A stretch of 64,000 nt of DNA from Arthrobacter sp. MN05-02 (GTDB taxonomy: Bacteria > Actinomycetota > Actinomycetes > Actinomycetales > Micrococcaceae), in NCBI GenBank assembly GCA_004001285.1, contig AP018697.1, positions 2,046,001 to 2,110,000 on the forward strand, read 5' to 3'. The translations under genes and the position numbers were made by a program. Below the pieces are notes generated by a model. It was given only the letters and a program-made list of their open reading frames with translations. It searched no databases and was not told the DNA's origin. This document shows, one piece after another, positions 16,961 through 26,680 of this stretch. Position 1 is the stretch's first letter, and each line of letters opens with the position of its first letter.

Positions 16961-19900
16961 ATGGCACGTTGGACCATCGCAGACGACGCCGTGTCCGGCA
17001 TCCGCCGGGTAGCCAAACGGCAGCTGCGCACGGCGTGGCAGAAGCTGCCGGAGGAACAGCGGAAGAAGCTGCGGCAGTCCATCCACCCGGCGGATGCCGC
17101 GAAGGTCAAGCGCACGGTATCGACCCTCGCGTCGGCCGGCGCCCTGTCTGCCGTTCCGGTCCAGAAGCCGGTGATCGCGATCTCCGTGATCGTCGAGGAG
17201 ACCACGCAGGACGTGGCCGCCACGCTCAAGAGCATCCTGGCGCAGAAGTCCGCGGCCCTGGAGATCGTGGTGCTCGACACCACGGGTGACGACCGGATCG
17301 CCGGTGGCGTAGCCACGTACGCGCAGCGTGACGGCCGCATCAGCTTCCAGTCGTCCGAGGGGCTCTCCATACCGGCAGCACGGCGGCTGGCGGTCGAGAA
17401 TGCGACCACCCGCTGGGTCATGTCGCTGACGGCCGGGGACATCCTGACCGCGGACGCTGTCGCTACCGCGATCAAGTCGCTGAAGGCCTCCCAGTCGGAC
17501 CTCGCCGTCGGCACGGTCGGCGTGCGGAAGGGCCAGAAGTTCGTGACGCCGGTCGCCCAGAGCGCGCTGCGCGGAACCGAGAACCTCATCACCACCGTCG
17601 GGCACTCGCCGGATCTTGCCGGCGATGCGCACCTCAGCAACAAGGTGTTCTCGAGGTCCTTCTGGCTGGAGGAGCTGGCCGACATCGATACCGATGGCGA
17701 GCTCTGGCAGACCGAGATGGTACGGACCGCCTATCTTCGGGCGGGGACCATCGACCTCCTCCCCGGCAGAATCAGCGACGTCGTCCGTGATGCCGGGAGC
17801 GATTCTCTGACCCGGGAACAGCTGTGCAGCATCGAGATCCTCGCCGAATACCTGCAGCGGATGGCACGGGTGATGGCTGAAGCAGCCGGCGGGTCCTCGC
17901 CGGACCTGACGGAGCGCTGGCTCACGCGCATCCTCGGCTCGGACCTCTTCCCCTTCTACGAGGTCGTCCCACGCACGGATGACGCCTACTGGTCCGCCCT
18001 CGTCCGCGGGACGCAGGAGCTTGCGGCTCTCGGGTCGATCGCCTGGGGCGACGTGCGCCTCCACAACCGCCTCATCCTCGCGGCCGTCCTCGATGACAAT
18101 CGAGCCGACGTCATCGCCATCTGCGGCTCACGCAGCGATCTCGGGTCCTCCTTCGCCACGACGTTCCGCCAGGGGACGCTCCTCGCCCAGCCGCCCTACC
18201 TTGCCGAATTGACACGTCAACCGTCGGAGGAGCTGCTCACCTGCCAGGGCGTCGACCTCCGGGTCACGAGCAAGATCACCGGACTGGACTGGAACGGGGA
18301 CGGGAGCCTCAGGGTCAGCGGCCACGCCTACATCCCATCGATCGATCCCGTGGCCGGCGCCCTGGGGATCGAGGCCGCCGTCATCGATCCCGACGGTTTC
18401 GAGGTCCAGACGCTCGACGTCGAGAGGTACCGGGAGCCTGCTATCGACTGGGATGCCAACGACAACTGGACGAGTTATGCGGACAGTGGTTTCTCGGCCA
18501 CTATCGACCCCGCACCACTCCTTGCCGCCGACACGACGACCTCCTCCTGGTCGCTGAAGCTGCGGCTGAAGGCATACGACCGCGTCCTGGAGTCGCCTGT
18601 CACCCGCCGGGAGACAGCGGGCGCTGCCGGAACGGTGCCCATCGCCCCGATGGCCGGCGAACGCCGCGTCGCCCTCGAGTTCAAGCCGAAAACCGGCCTC
18701 ACCCTCGTCCGGGTCTCCCCGATGTACTCCGCCACGGCCGTCGAGCTCGACGGGCGCACCCTGACGATCACGGTGGAGGCACACTCCGCGCCGCTGGCCT
18801 CGAAGATCACGGTCGAGTGCGCCAAGCTCGCCATTCGGAAGACCGCGGTCTGCGTGGACGTCCGCGGGAACGTCGCCGACTACCGCCTGGTCGTTCCACG
18901 CCTCGCAGCCGATGCCTCCCCCCGCACGGAACATCAGTGGGATCTTCGACTGGACAGCGGATTCAAGACACCCCAGCCGATTGCGTGGCGGTTGGGCAGC
19001 GCTGCATTCGAGCATCACCTCGACCGGTCCCGGCGCCTGCGACTCAAGCTCACCGGCTACGGATTCCTCGCCCTCGAGGAACGACGCTACCGCGTCGAGG
19101 CCGACAACCTGACCGTCTCCGCTGACGGGCGGCACCTGACCGTTGTCGGTACAGCCGATTTCACGAGCATTCACGCTCCGCGCCTCGTGCTCTCCAGCGG
19201 GAAATCGGTGATCGAAGCGGACCAGGTATCCCTGAATGTGACGCGCAACCAGGGAAGCAACCGGTTCACCGTGCGCTTTCCCCTCGTGTCCGCTCCCTGG
19301 GGCGGCCAGGATCTGATGCCCGAGGCGGGTGCGTACAGCGTCCGGTACATTCCGCAGAAGACCGAGGACAACGCGGGGTACTGGATACCGGCTGCTCCAT
19401 CCCTCCAGGCGTCACTGCCCTCCCGGGAACTCCGGGAGACGCTCGAGGTCGGCCTGAGCAGAACGGCGGCGGCTGGAGCGCTCACAGTCCACTTCCGGCC
19501 GCCACTGGCACCCGAGGAACTGGGCAGGTTCAACCAGCAGTCGCTTCGCAGCGACATCGCCCAGGCGGATCTTCCGTTGCGGGATGCCATCCTCTTCATG
19601 TGCTTCGGTGGTCGCCGGGCAACCGACAGCACGCGCCGGATCCTGGAGGAGTTCCAGCGACGCGGGGTCGTCGCTGACATGTACTGGTCCATCGCCGACT
19701 TCTCGGTGCCCGTGCCGGACGGGGCACAGCCCGTCCTGATCGGTTCGAGGCTCTGGTACCAACTGCTGGCCGAGGCGAGACTACTCGTCAACAACAACAA
19801 CTTCCCCTTCTACTTCCGCAAGCGCGAGGGCCAGACCTACATCCAGACCTGGCACGGTACGCCGCTCAAGAAGCTCGGCAACGATGTAGCGCGGACCAAT

Positions 19901-20680
19901 TTCTCGCTCTCCTACTGGAACCTCATGCATCGGGAGGCCACCTATTGGGACGCCCTTCTGGCCCAGAACCCGTACGCAGCCGATGTTCTGGCCACCTGCT
20001 TCGGATTCGACGGGCAGGTCATCGCGGAGGGCTATCCCCGCAACGATTCCCTGAAAGCACCCGACGCGGACGCCAGGCGCTCGGCGGTCCGCGATCTTCT
20101 CGGCATCGCCGAGGGCCGCAAGGCGATCCTCTACGCTCCGACCTGGCGCGACGACGCCAAGAACACCTCGAAGCAGTACGAGATGGTGACATACCTGGAC
20201 TTCGAGGCCGCCCACGAACAACTGGGTGACGACTACGTCATCCTGCTGCGCGGGCACCACAACATCGCCAGTCAGCGACAGACGGCCGGCAACCGCTTCG
20301 TCATCGATGTGACGGAGTACCCGGAGGTCAATGACCTCTACCTCGCCGCCGACGTCCTGATCAACGACTACTCGTCGGTGATGTTCGATTTCTGCGTGAC
20401 GGGAAAGCCGATCATCTTCCTGACCCCTGATATCGCGCAGTATCGGGATTCCACCCGGGGCTTCTACTTCGACCTCGAGGAACAGGCCCCCGGTCCGCTG
20501 CTCATGACGACGCCGGACGTCGTCAATGCGATCAAGTCCCTGCCGTCCATCCGGATGCGCTACGCCGAAAGGTATCGGACTTTCGTGACGACCTACGCGC
20601 CTATGTGCGACGGTTCCGCGACGCAGCGCGTGGTCGACTCGCTTCCGCTGGGGTCCCTGACTCTGGTGGACGCTATCTGA
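16961..20680 (+). CDS. Giant TagF-type polyol-phosphate transferase with GT2-like N-terminus
   Basis: A 1239-residue protein. A basic start (residues 1-60) is followed by a GT2-like fold (about 70-170: ISVIVEETTQDVAATLKSIL, then LEIVVLDTTG) that lacks an obvious DxD. A long beta-rich middle (about 450-830) follows. The C-terminal third is a CDP-glycerol:poly(glycerophosphate) glycerophosphotransferase domain, with YIQTWHGTPLKKLGND near 958, ILYAPTWRDD, and INDYSSVMFDF near 1133. These match the TagF His and the C-terminal nucleotide-binding loop. The role is polymerising a phosphodiester chain at the inner membrane face. RBS GAAGGA is at 16945-16950. It lies 25 bp after the nucleotidyltransferase. 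Confidence 0.88.
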   Translation: MARWTIADDAVSGIRRVAKRQLRTAWQKLPEEQRKKLRQSIHPADAAKVKRTVSTLASAGALSAVPVQKPVIAISVIVEETTQDVAATLKSILAQKSAALEIVVLDTTGDDRIAGGVATYAQRDGRISFQSSEGLSIPAARRLAVENATTRWVMSLTAGDILTADAVATAIKSLKASQSDLAVGTVGVRKGQKFVTPVAQSALRGTENLITTVGHSPDLAGDAHLSNKVFSRSFWLEELADIDTDGELWQTEMVRTAYLRAGTIDLLPGRISDVVRDAGSDSLTREQLCSIEILAEYLQRMARVMAEAAGGSSPDLTERWLTRILGSDLFPFYEVVPRTDDAYWSALVRGTQELAALGSIAWGDVRLHNRLILAAVLDDNRADVIAICGSRSDLGSSFATTFRQGTLLAQPPYLAELTRQPSEELLTCQGVDLRVTSKITGLDWNGDGSLRVSGHAYIPSIDPVAGALGIEAAVIDPDGFEVQTLDVERYREPAIDWDANDNWTSYADSGFSATIDPAPLLAADTTTSSWSLKLRLKAYDRVLESPVTRRETAGAAGTVPIAPMAGERRVALEFKPKTGLTLVRVSPMYSATAVELDGRTLTITVEAHSAPLASKITVECAKLAIRKTAVCVDVRGNVADYRLVVPRLAADASPRTEHQWDLRLDSGFKTPQPIAWRLGSAAFEHHLDRSRRLRLKLTGYGFLALEERRYRVEADNLTVSADGRHLTVVGTADFTSIHAPRLVLSSGKSVIEADQVSLNVTRNQGSNRFTVRFPLVSAPWGGQDLMPEAGAYSVRYIPQKTEDNAGYWIPAAPSLQASLPSRELRETLEVGLSRTAAAGALTVHFRPPLAPEELGRFNQQSLRSDIAQADLPLRDAILFMCFGGRRATDSTRRILEEFQRRGVVADMYWSIADFSVPVPDGAQPVLIGSRLWYQLLAEARLLVNNNNFPFYFRKREGQTYIQTWHGTPLKKLGNDVARTNFSLSYWNLMHREATYWDALLAQNPYAADVLATCFGFDGQVIAEGYPRNDSLKAPDADARRSAVRDLLGIAEGRKAILYAPTWRDDAKNTSKQYEMVTYLDFEAAHEQLGDDYVILLRGHHNIASQRQTAGNRFVIDVTEYPEVNDLYLAADVLINDYSSVMFDFCVTGKPIIFLTPDIAQYRDSTRGFYFDLEEQAPGPLLMTTPDVVNAIKSLPSIRMRYAERYRTFVTTYAPMCDGSATQRVVDSLPLGSLTLVDAI

Positions 20681-20759
20681 CGATCAGGCACGCCCGTCCA
20701 CGAATTGGTCATGAGCCTCGATCCCGCCCGCAAGCTTCCCATCCCTCGACAGGAGACCC

Positions 20760-23700
20760 ATGTCCATCGGGATACCTTCCCCGCACGCCCCGAGTGAGTC
20801 CGATAAGGCCGACGACCGGGCTGCCCTCGCCGACGCGCGGACCGTCGCTTTGAGCGTCGAAGCGCCACTCACTGCAGAGGAGCAATTCCTGCTCGGTCAC
20901 GCGCAGTTCCATGCGGGCGACCTCGAAGCTGCCGCACACCACGTGACCGTGGCACTGGATGCCAACCCACTCGCGGCGCGGTGGCACTACCGGCTCGGTT
21001 ATATCAGGGAGAAGCAGGGCCTCCTCACGGTTGCGCGAGAGCACTACACCGAAGCGCTGCGCCTGCAGCCGGGACACGAACGCTGGGAACATCGCCGCCA
21101 ATCCGTCGAAGCCGCGCTGGAACGGCAGCGTGCTGCAGAAAAGGCCGAGACGGCCGAGTTACGGGCCGTCTTCGCCGAGCGACGGCGCGTGCTGCGCGAG
21201 CGGAAAGCACCGAAGTGGCAGGAAATTGACGTCCTGTCCTCCGGAAAGCGCTACTACCGTGATGATCCCGAATGGCTGACGGCACTCGCCGATGCCCTGT
21301 TCTTCATGAACCGTTATTCAGCGGCCGCTGAGAACTTCGCCGCAGCCGCCCGCCTGGTACCTGATAACGCACACCTGCACTTTCAAGCCGGCTGGGCGCA
21401 CCACCTCGCGGGTTCGGAAAACCTCGTACAGCGCCATTTCGCGCAAGCGATCGCCGCTGATACCGAATTGCAGTCGTTGCGATTCGGAATCGGGGCGTTT
21501 TTCCAGAAGAAGGGCCAGTGGCGGTTGGCCGCCACACATTATGAAGCGGTTTTCCGCCACAACCCCGCTGACGCCGAGGTCGCCTACCGTTGGGGTTTTG
21601 CGCTGCAGCGTTGCTACGACTGGCAGGGTGGTGCGGATGTCATCAGGACGGCGATCGCCCTCGATCCGACGCAAGCCCAATGGCACTACCGACTCGGCTT
21701 CTCGCTCGAGCGCAGCGGGCGATGGGCTGATGCCGCTGATGCGTACACATATGCACTGACCCTCACGAACGCGCCCAACGAATATTGGTCTTACCGCTTG
21801 GGCACTGTCCTGATCAGCGCTCATCGCCATGAGGAAGCGTGTGCTGCCTTCATGGGCCACAAGACCAGCGACTCGACGCCGATCGCCCAGCAGGAGCCCT
21901 CAGCCCCGCCCAGCGAGTACCTCCGAGGCGTCCTCTCCGCGGGGCTGACCGCTGCACAATCTGCGCAGACGTCAGAGCAGTGCTCGCGATTGGCCGTATT
22001 CGCCGAGGGCAACGGCGCCCTGGACATTGCGGCCGCAGCATACGAGGCGGCGGTGAGGCGATCAGAGAAACACCAGCCCCGCTTGTACTTCTCCCTCGGC
22101 TCGGTCCTTCATCGTCTCGGCCGCTTCGAAGAAGCAACCGCCGCCTTCCTGGAGACACGCCTTCTCAAGCGACCCCACGGCGTCAACACCGCAACATATC
22201 TCAAGAACCCGACGCAACGACAGTCCATGATCTACGTCGAGTACATGGAGACGCTTCCCGTTGTGGAGGACGTCATCCTGTATGAAAGCAGCCAGGGCAG
22301 CTCGATCGGCTGCAATCCGCTCAACATCTTCCGGACTTTGCTTCACGACGACCGCTTCGCGACCGTGACCCATGTCTGGGTGATCAACGATCGGTCAAGG
22401 ATCCCCGACGAGCTTCGGGGTCTTCCGAACGTCATCTTCGTTGCTCGCGACAGCGATCTCTACCTGCGCTATCTGGCCTCGGCCGGACGCCTCATCAACA
22501 ACAACACCTTTCCCCCTTACTTCTGTCGCCGACCGGAGCAGCAATACCTGAACACGTGGCATGGAACACCTATGAAGTCGCTCGGGCGCGACATCAAGGA
22601 CGGTTTCATGGACTACCGGAACGCCACCCGGAACTTCCTGCATACGACGCACCTTCTGGCCCCCAACGCATTCACCGCCCAGATCCTCCTCGACAAGTAC
22701 GAAGTCGCCGGGCTCTTCGATGGACGGGTCGCAGTGACGGGGTACCCGAGGGTCGACGCCACGGTCGATCTACCGGAGGCGTCCCGTGCGAAGCTGCGTG
22801 CCCGACTGGGACTGGATCGGTCGCAAAAAGTCATCCTGTATGCGCCCACCTGGCGCGGATCGCTGGCGGACAGGAAACTCGACAATGATCGGCTCATGCG
22901 CGATATACGCGCCATGTCATCCTCCGATGCGCGGCTCCTGTTCCGGGGCCATCCCGTCACCGAGGCCCTCCTCGACGAGGCCGGCGTCGCGGCGCACCTC
23001 GTTCCGGCCGACATCGACACGAACGATCTGCTGTCCATCGTCGACGTGTTGATCACCGACTACTCGAGCGTTGCCTTCGATTTCATGGCCACGGGACGTC
23101 CGATCATCTACTACGCATACGACCTCGAGGAATACCGGCAGAGCCGTGGGCTGTGCCTGGATATCGAGACGCTGCCCGGCATCCTCTGCCGAGACATTCC
23201 GGAACTCCGGGAGGGTTTGAGCCAAGCGCTCGAGCCGCAGGCAGTCGCTGCTCGCACGCCTGATGAATACGTCGGCCTCGAGTGCGGCGAATCCTCATCC
23301 CGGGCGGTGGAATTCTTCTTCTTCGATTCGTCGGAGTGGGCGATGCCGCGGAAGAAGGATGACAGAAAAACAATGCTCATGTATCAGGGCTCGTTCATCC
23401 CGAATGGGATCACGTCCTCGTACCTGAACCTGACCTCGCACCTCGATCCTGCCGAGACGCAGGTCTTTGTGGCGATCGAACCGTCCTCCGTCTCCTCGGA
23501 CGAACGGCGAGTGGAGAAGTTCGGGCAGAACCCGGAGCACGTCCGTGTCCTTCCTCGCGTCGGCGGGCAACTGATCGGGGCCGAAGAACGCTGGATCGTG
23601 GACAAGTTCAACGCCCAGGGGAACCTCCAAAGCGACGAACAGTGGGACATGTACCACGCTGCGTTTGCACGCGAGTTCAGGCGGATGTTCGGAACCGCGC

Positions 23701-24572
23701 ACTTCGACGCACTGGTCTGCTTCGAAGGGTACGCACGCTTCTGGGCCGCACTCTTCGCGGCGGGACCGTCACAGTCCACAAAGAAGTCGATCTTCCTGCA
23801 CAACGACATGCACAGTGAATGGCTGCACCGCTTCCGGTACCTGGAGTCGATGTTCCGTCTGTACCCTCGCTACGATTCGTTGATCTCCGTCACGGAGAGC
23901 GTGGCGGAGGAGAACAAGCATCAGTTGTCGAATCGCTTCAGTCTCGATCCCGACAAGTTCCACTACAGCAACAACCTCGTGAACGCGGATGCGACGGTCG
24001 CACTGGCACAGGAACCGGTGCCTGACGACATTGAGCAGTGGATCGGCGATTGCCCGACGGTGTTCGTCACAGCTGGTCGCCTCTCCCCCGAGAAGGACCA
24101 CGCCAAACTATTGCAGAGCTTCGCCCTTCTCACTCAGCATCATCCGGAGGCGAAACTCATCATCCTCGGCGACGGCCCCCTGAGAAATCGCCTGGAGAGG
24201 CAGATAGAGCACCTCGGACTGACGTCAAAGGTGCTTCTCGCAGGACTGCGGCTCAATCCGTTCCCTGTGATCAAGAGAGGAGACTGCTTCGTCTTCTCGT
24301 CGAACTACGAGGGCCAGGGACTTGCCGTGCTGGAGGCACTCATCCTCGGGAAGGCCGTCATCTCGACGGACGTCGTCGGACCCCGCAGCATCCTGCAAGG
24401 CGGCTACGGGCTCCTCGTCGACAATTCCGTCGAGGGTCTCAGGAACGGTATGGCCAATTTCATCTCCGGTTGGCCCACCCAGCGTGCATTCGACTACTCC
24501 TCCTACGAAGCCGAGGCACTACGTAAGTTCGTCGGTATCGCCCTCGTCGACTCGAAAGAGGGACCGAAGTGA
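20760..24572 (+). CDS. TPR - TagF-type transferase - GT4 tri-domain protein
   Basis: A 1270-residue protein in three parts. Residues about 35-480 hold tetratricopeptide-like repeats (WHYRLGYIREKQGLLTVARE, AYRWGFALQRCYDWQGG, WHYRLGFSLERSGRW). Residues about 490-850 form a TagF-type domain, with YLNTWHGTPMKSLGRD near 596 and LITDYSSVAFDFMATGRP near 764. Residues about 870-1265 form a GT4/GT-B domain, with GSFIPNGITSSYLNL near 876, VTAGRLSPEKDHAKLL near 1102 and FSSNYEGQGLAVLEA near 1178. The protein could both add a polyol phosphate and glycosylate it, with the TPRs as a docking surface. It overlaps the next gene by GTGA. Confidence 0.88.
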   Translation: MSIGIPSPHAPSESDKADDRAALADARTVALSVEAPLTAEEQFLLGHAQFHAGDLEAAAHHVTVALDANPLAARWHYRLGYIREKQGLLTVAREHYTEALRLQPGHERWEHRRQSVEAALERQRAAEKAETAELRAVFAERRRVLRERKAPKWQEIDVLSSGKRYYRDDPEWLTALADALFFMNRYSAAAENFAAAARLVPDNAHLHFQAGWAHHLAGSENLVQRHFAQAIAADTELQSLRFGIGAFFQKKGQWRLAATHYEAVFRHNPADAEVAYRWGFALQRCYDWQGGADVIRTAIALDPTQAQWHYRLGFSLERSGRWADAADAYTYALTLTNAPNEYWSYRLGTVLISAHRHEEACAAFMGHKTSDSTPIAQQEPSAPPSEYLRGVLSAGLTAAQSAQTSEQCSRLAVFAEGNGALDIAAAAYEAAVRRSEKHQPRLYFSLGSVLHRLGRFEEATAAFLETRLLKRPHGVNTATYLKNPTQRQSMIYVEYMETLPVVEDVILYESSQGSSIGCNPLNIFRTLLHDDRFATVTHVWVINDRSRIPDELRGLPNVIFVARDSDLYLRYLASAGRLINNNTFPPYFCRRPEQQYLNTWHGTPMKSLGRDIKDGFMDYRNATRNFLHTTHLLAPNAFTAQILLDKYEVAGLFDGRVAVTGYPRVDATVDLPEASRAKLRARLGLDRSQKVILYAPTWRGSLADRKLDNDRLMRDIRAMSSSDARLLFRGHPVTEALLDEAGVAAHLVPADIDTNDLLSIVDVLITDYSSVAFDFMATGRPIIYYAYDLEEYRQSRGLCLDIETLPGILCRDIPELREGLSQALEPQAVAARTPDEYVGLECGESSSRAVEFFFFDSSEWAMPRKKDDRKTMLMYQGSFIPNGITSSYLNLTSHLDPAETQVFVAIEPSSVSSDERRVEKFGQNPEHVRVLPRVGGQLIGAEERWIVDKFNAQGNLQSDEQWDMYHAAFAREFRRMFGTAHFDALVCFEGYARFWAALFAAGPSQSTKKSIFLHNDMHSEWLHRFRYLESMFRLYPRYDSLISVTESVAEENKHQLSNRFSLDPDKFHYSNNLVNADATVALAQEPVPDDIEQWIGDCPTVFVTAGRLSPEKDHAKLLQSFALLTQHHPEAKLIILGDGPLRNRLERQIEHLGLTSKVLLAGLRLNPFPVIKRGDCFVFSSNYEGQGLAVLEALILGKAVISTDVVGPRSILQGGYGLLVDNSVEGLRNGMANFISGWPTQRAFDYSSYEAEALRKFVGIALVDSKEGPK

Positions 24573-25621
24573 CTGAACTCAGCCTGAGTCTTGATGCTCC
24601 AGCAGCGGATCTCCTCGCAGAATTGAAAGAGACGGACGACGCCGTCAGCTACGGCGATGTCTCTCATGGGTCTGTGGGCGTCGAGGGTGAGTCACTCCTC
24701 GAAATCGCGCGCCGAACCGATGATGCAAAGGAGATTCTCATCCGTCTTGCGATGGCAGGGTTCTACGTCTATCGGAAAACCGAGGACAGCACGCGCCTTG
24801 TCAGAGATCACACTATCGCGAAACTATGGCACCGCGTGAAGGAGGGCGACTATTCGGTAAATTCCGAGGGTTTGATCTACTCCTATAGTCCGCCCTTGTC
24901 CCCCACGCCGGTACCCAAGCTCCTCGTCATATTCTCGTCGATGAGTACGAGCATCTACAACACAAGCATGATGCGCTACTTCGAACAGAACTTCAAGTCT
25001 GCACAAAAGTACATTCCTCACGACACGGCGGTGCTACGCATCGCAGATATCGGCGGAGTAGTCGGCGCGTTCTACTTGAACACGTACAGGAACCCGAACA
25101 ACGTCCAAAGAATTCAACGACTTCTCAGCGACGTGATGATCCAATATTCTATACCCACTTCTAATGTTGTCTTGTACGGTGCTTCCAAAGGGGGTACTGC
25201 TGCCCTGTTCCATGGAATGACCGGCGGTTACAAGTTCATCTCGGTGGACCCGATCGTGTCCGACAATTACTACGTGACTCGGTTTCGCGACTCCCATTTC
25301 ACGCAGGGAGGAATTTTCGAACGGACGAAGGACGAAGTCTTCGCGGAATTGGTATCGAATAAACTTCGCTACACCTCCTTCGGCGCTCGAAACAAGGCCG
25401 AAGGATCTGTCATCTTTTCGCAGCGATCCCCGCAGTACTCGGCGATCACATCGACGCTGGTGGAACATCTGGCTCACCGCTACGCGTTCTTCGACTCAAT
25501 CAACCCCGGCATCAACGATCATCCCGATGTCAGCCCCAAAACGCTGAACATCGCCACGATGCTGATGAATCAGTTTTTTCTCGATGAAGACCTTGCTCCC
25601 GGACTGAGAACGACTATGTAG
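24569..25621 (+). CDS. XcbB/CpsF-like polysaccharide protein with SKGG elbow
   Basis: A 350-residue protein whose GTG start overlaps the previous stop by 4 bases. Its core is hydrolase-like: KLLVIFSSMST is an early strand, and YGASKGGTAALFHGMTGGY near residue 203 is a nucleophile-elbow-like G-x-S-K-G-G. The sequence fits the loosely defined XcbB/CpsF capsular family and the Asp2-like alpha/beta fold, where the Ser may act in acyl transfer. The acid and His of a triad are not certain (candidates are in INPGINDHPDVSP). A/T-ending codons are more frequent than in neighbouring genes, suggesting separate origin. It may acylate the polymer; this is inference. Confidence 0.6.
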   Translation: MTELSLSLDAPAADLLAELKETDDAVSYGDVSHGSVGVEGESLLEIARRTDDAKEILIRLAMAGFYVYRKTEDSTRLVRDHTIAKLWHRVKEGDYSVNSEGLIYSYSPPLSPTPVPKLLVIFSSMSTSIYNTSMMRYFEQNFKSAQKYIPHDTAVLRIADIGGVVGAFYLNTYRNPNNVQRIQRLLSDVMIQYSIPTSNVVLYGASKGGTAALFHGMTGGYKFISVDPIVSDNYYVTRFRDSHFTQGGIFERTKDEVFAELVSNKLRYTSFGARNKAEGSVIFSQRSPQYSAITSTLVEHLAHRYAFFDSINPGINDHPDVSPKTLNIATMLMNQFFLDEDLAPGLRTTM

Positions 25622-25759
25622 CCGACGGTACGGTGTGCCCCGTCGATGCCCAGCCGGTCGGCAGGACCTATTGTCGGGGTCGCCGGCAGGTTCCTACACT
25701 TCGGCCCACGCTGCTCGAACACAGTGTCGCCCAGGTACCTCCGTCCTCCGCGACAGGAA

Positions 25760-26680
25760 TCACCTCGTCTGGGGCAACTGTTCCGGGACTTTACCGCCCT
25801 TGAAGACGTTGAGGTAGCTCGAGGCCAAGTGGCCTATATCGATTGCCTGACGACCACCCCCTGCTTCCGATGCAAGATGTCCCGCCATCACTGTTCCTGA
25901 AGGACCGAGGGCGAGGAGAAAAAGGTCGACGTCGTCGACGTCCTCCAGCCGTCGCTTGAGGTCGGGCAGTGTCACGTAGGCATCGGACGGCTCGGAATCT
26001 ACCCGAACGACGCCTGCAACGTTGTCGAACAGCTCAGGCAAGAGCTCGAACCTCGAGCCTCGCCCGGCGACGACGCAGATCCGCTTATCGGCCCAAAGTC
26101 TTCTCCATGCTTGGACAGCGTCAGCACCGTGCCGCTGGAAAAAAGGCGGTCGTGAGATGTGCGTGTTGCCCCAAGATGCGGTCGATGCTTCGAGGATCGG
26201 GCCGAGAACGTGCCAGTTCTCGGCCCAGATACCCATCCATAGGCGGGTGGTGAACACTGTCGGAAGCGCCAGCAGCAAACGGGCGGCCATGTCGTCGTAC
26301 CCGGCGAGCATACGGCGTAGGTCCGAGGCCAGAGCCGTGTTCGACTTCTGGTACATCAGATCGAACTCAGGCTGCACCATCAGCTTGATCTCTCCGTCAC
26401 CCCATCGCGCGATCGACTTACCAGCAACCAGTTGGTCCATCGTGTCCATCATGGAAAGTTGGCGATTCTGAATGACTCTACGGACCTCGATGAGGAGGTC
26501 ACGTAGTTCGATACGACCGAGAACCTCCAGCATCCTCGCCTGCTCCCAGGACTGCGACTGAAGGAGGGCGATGTTCCGTGCCTGAGCCTCAAGAATCTTG
26601 TTCTGGTTCTCGATCATGGTGATGAGCCTGTCATGGCTCTCGGCAATGGAAGAGGAACTGCGCTCGCCGTTCTCGCTCAT
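25760..26680 (-). CDS. GT-D fold glycosyltransferase with N-terminal coiled coil
   Basis: A 306-residue protein. Residues about 12-55 (HDRLITMIENQNKILEAQAR) have heptad-like spacing and look like a coiled coil. Residues 91-97 (ARWGDGE) match the GDGE metal/nucleotide motif of the GT-D fold family first known from streptococcal SP_1767-type (DUF1792) glycosyltransferases. Other landmarks are CVVAGRGSRFELLPELFDNV and LFLLALGPSGTVMAGHLA. It probably adds a sugar to the polymer or to a glycoprotein. It converges on the plus-strand run and stands alone on its strand. Confidence 0.75.
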   Translation of the reverse strand: MSENGERSSSSIAESHDRLITMIENQNKILEAQARNIALLQSQSWEQARMLEVLGRIELRDLLIEVRRVIQNRQLSMMDTMDQLVAGKSIARWGDGEIKLMVQPEFDLMYQKSNTALASDLRRMLAGYDDMAARLLLALPTVFTTRLWMGIWAENWHVLGPILEASTASWGNTHISRPPFFQRHGADAVQAWRRLWADKRICVVAGRGSRFELLPELFDNVAGVVRVDSEPSDAYVTLPDLKRRLEDVDDVDLFLLALGPSGTVMAGHLASEAGGGRQAIDIGHLASSYLNVFKGGKVPEQLPQTR

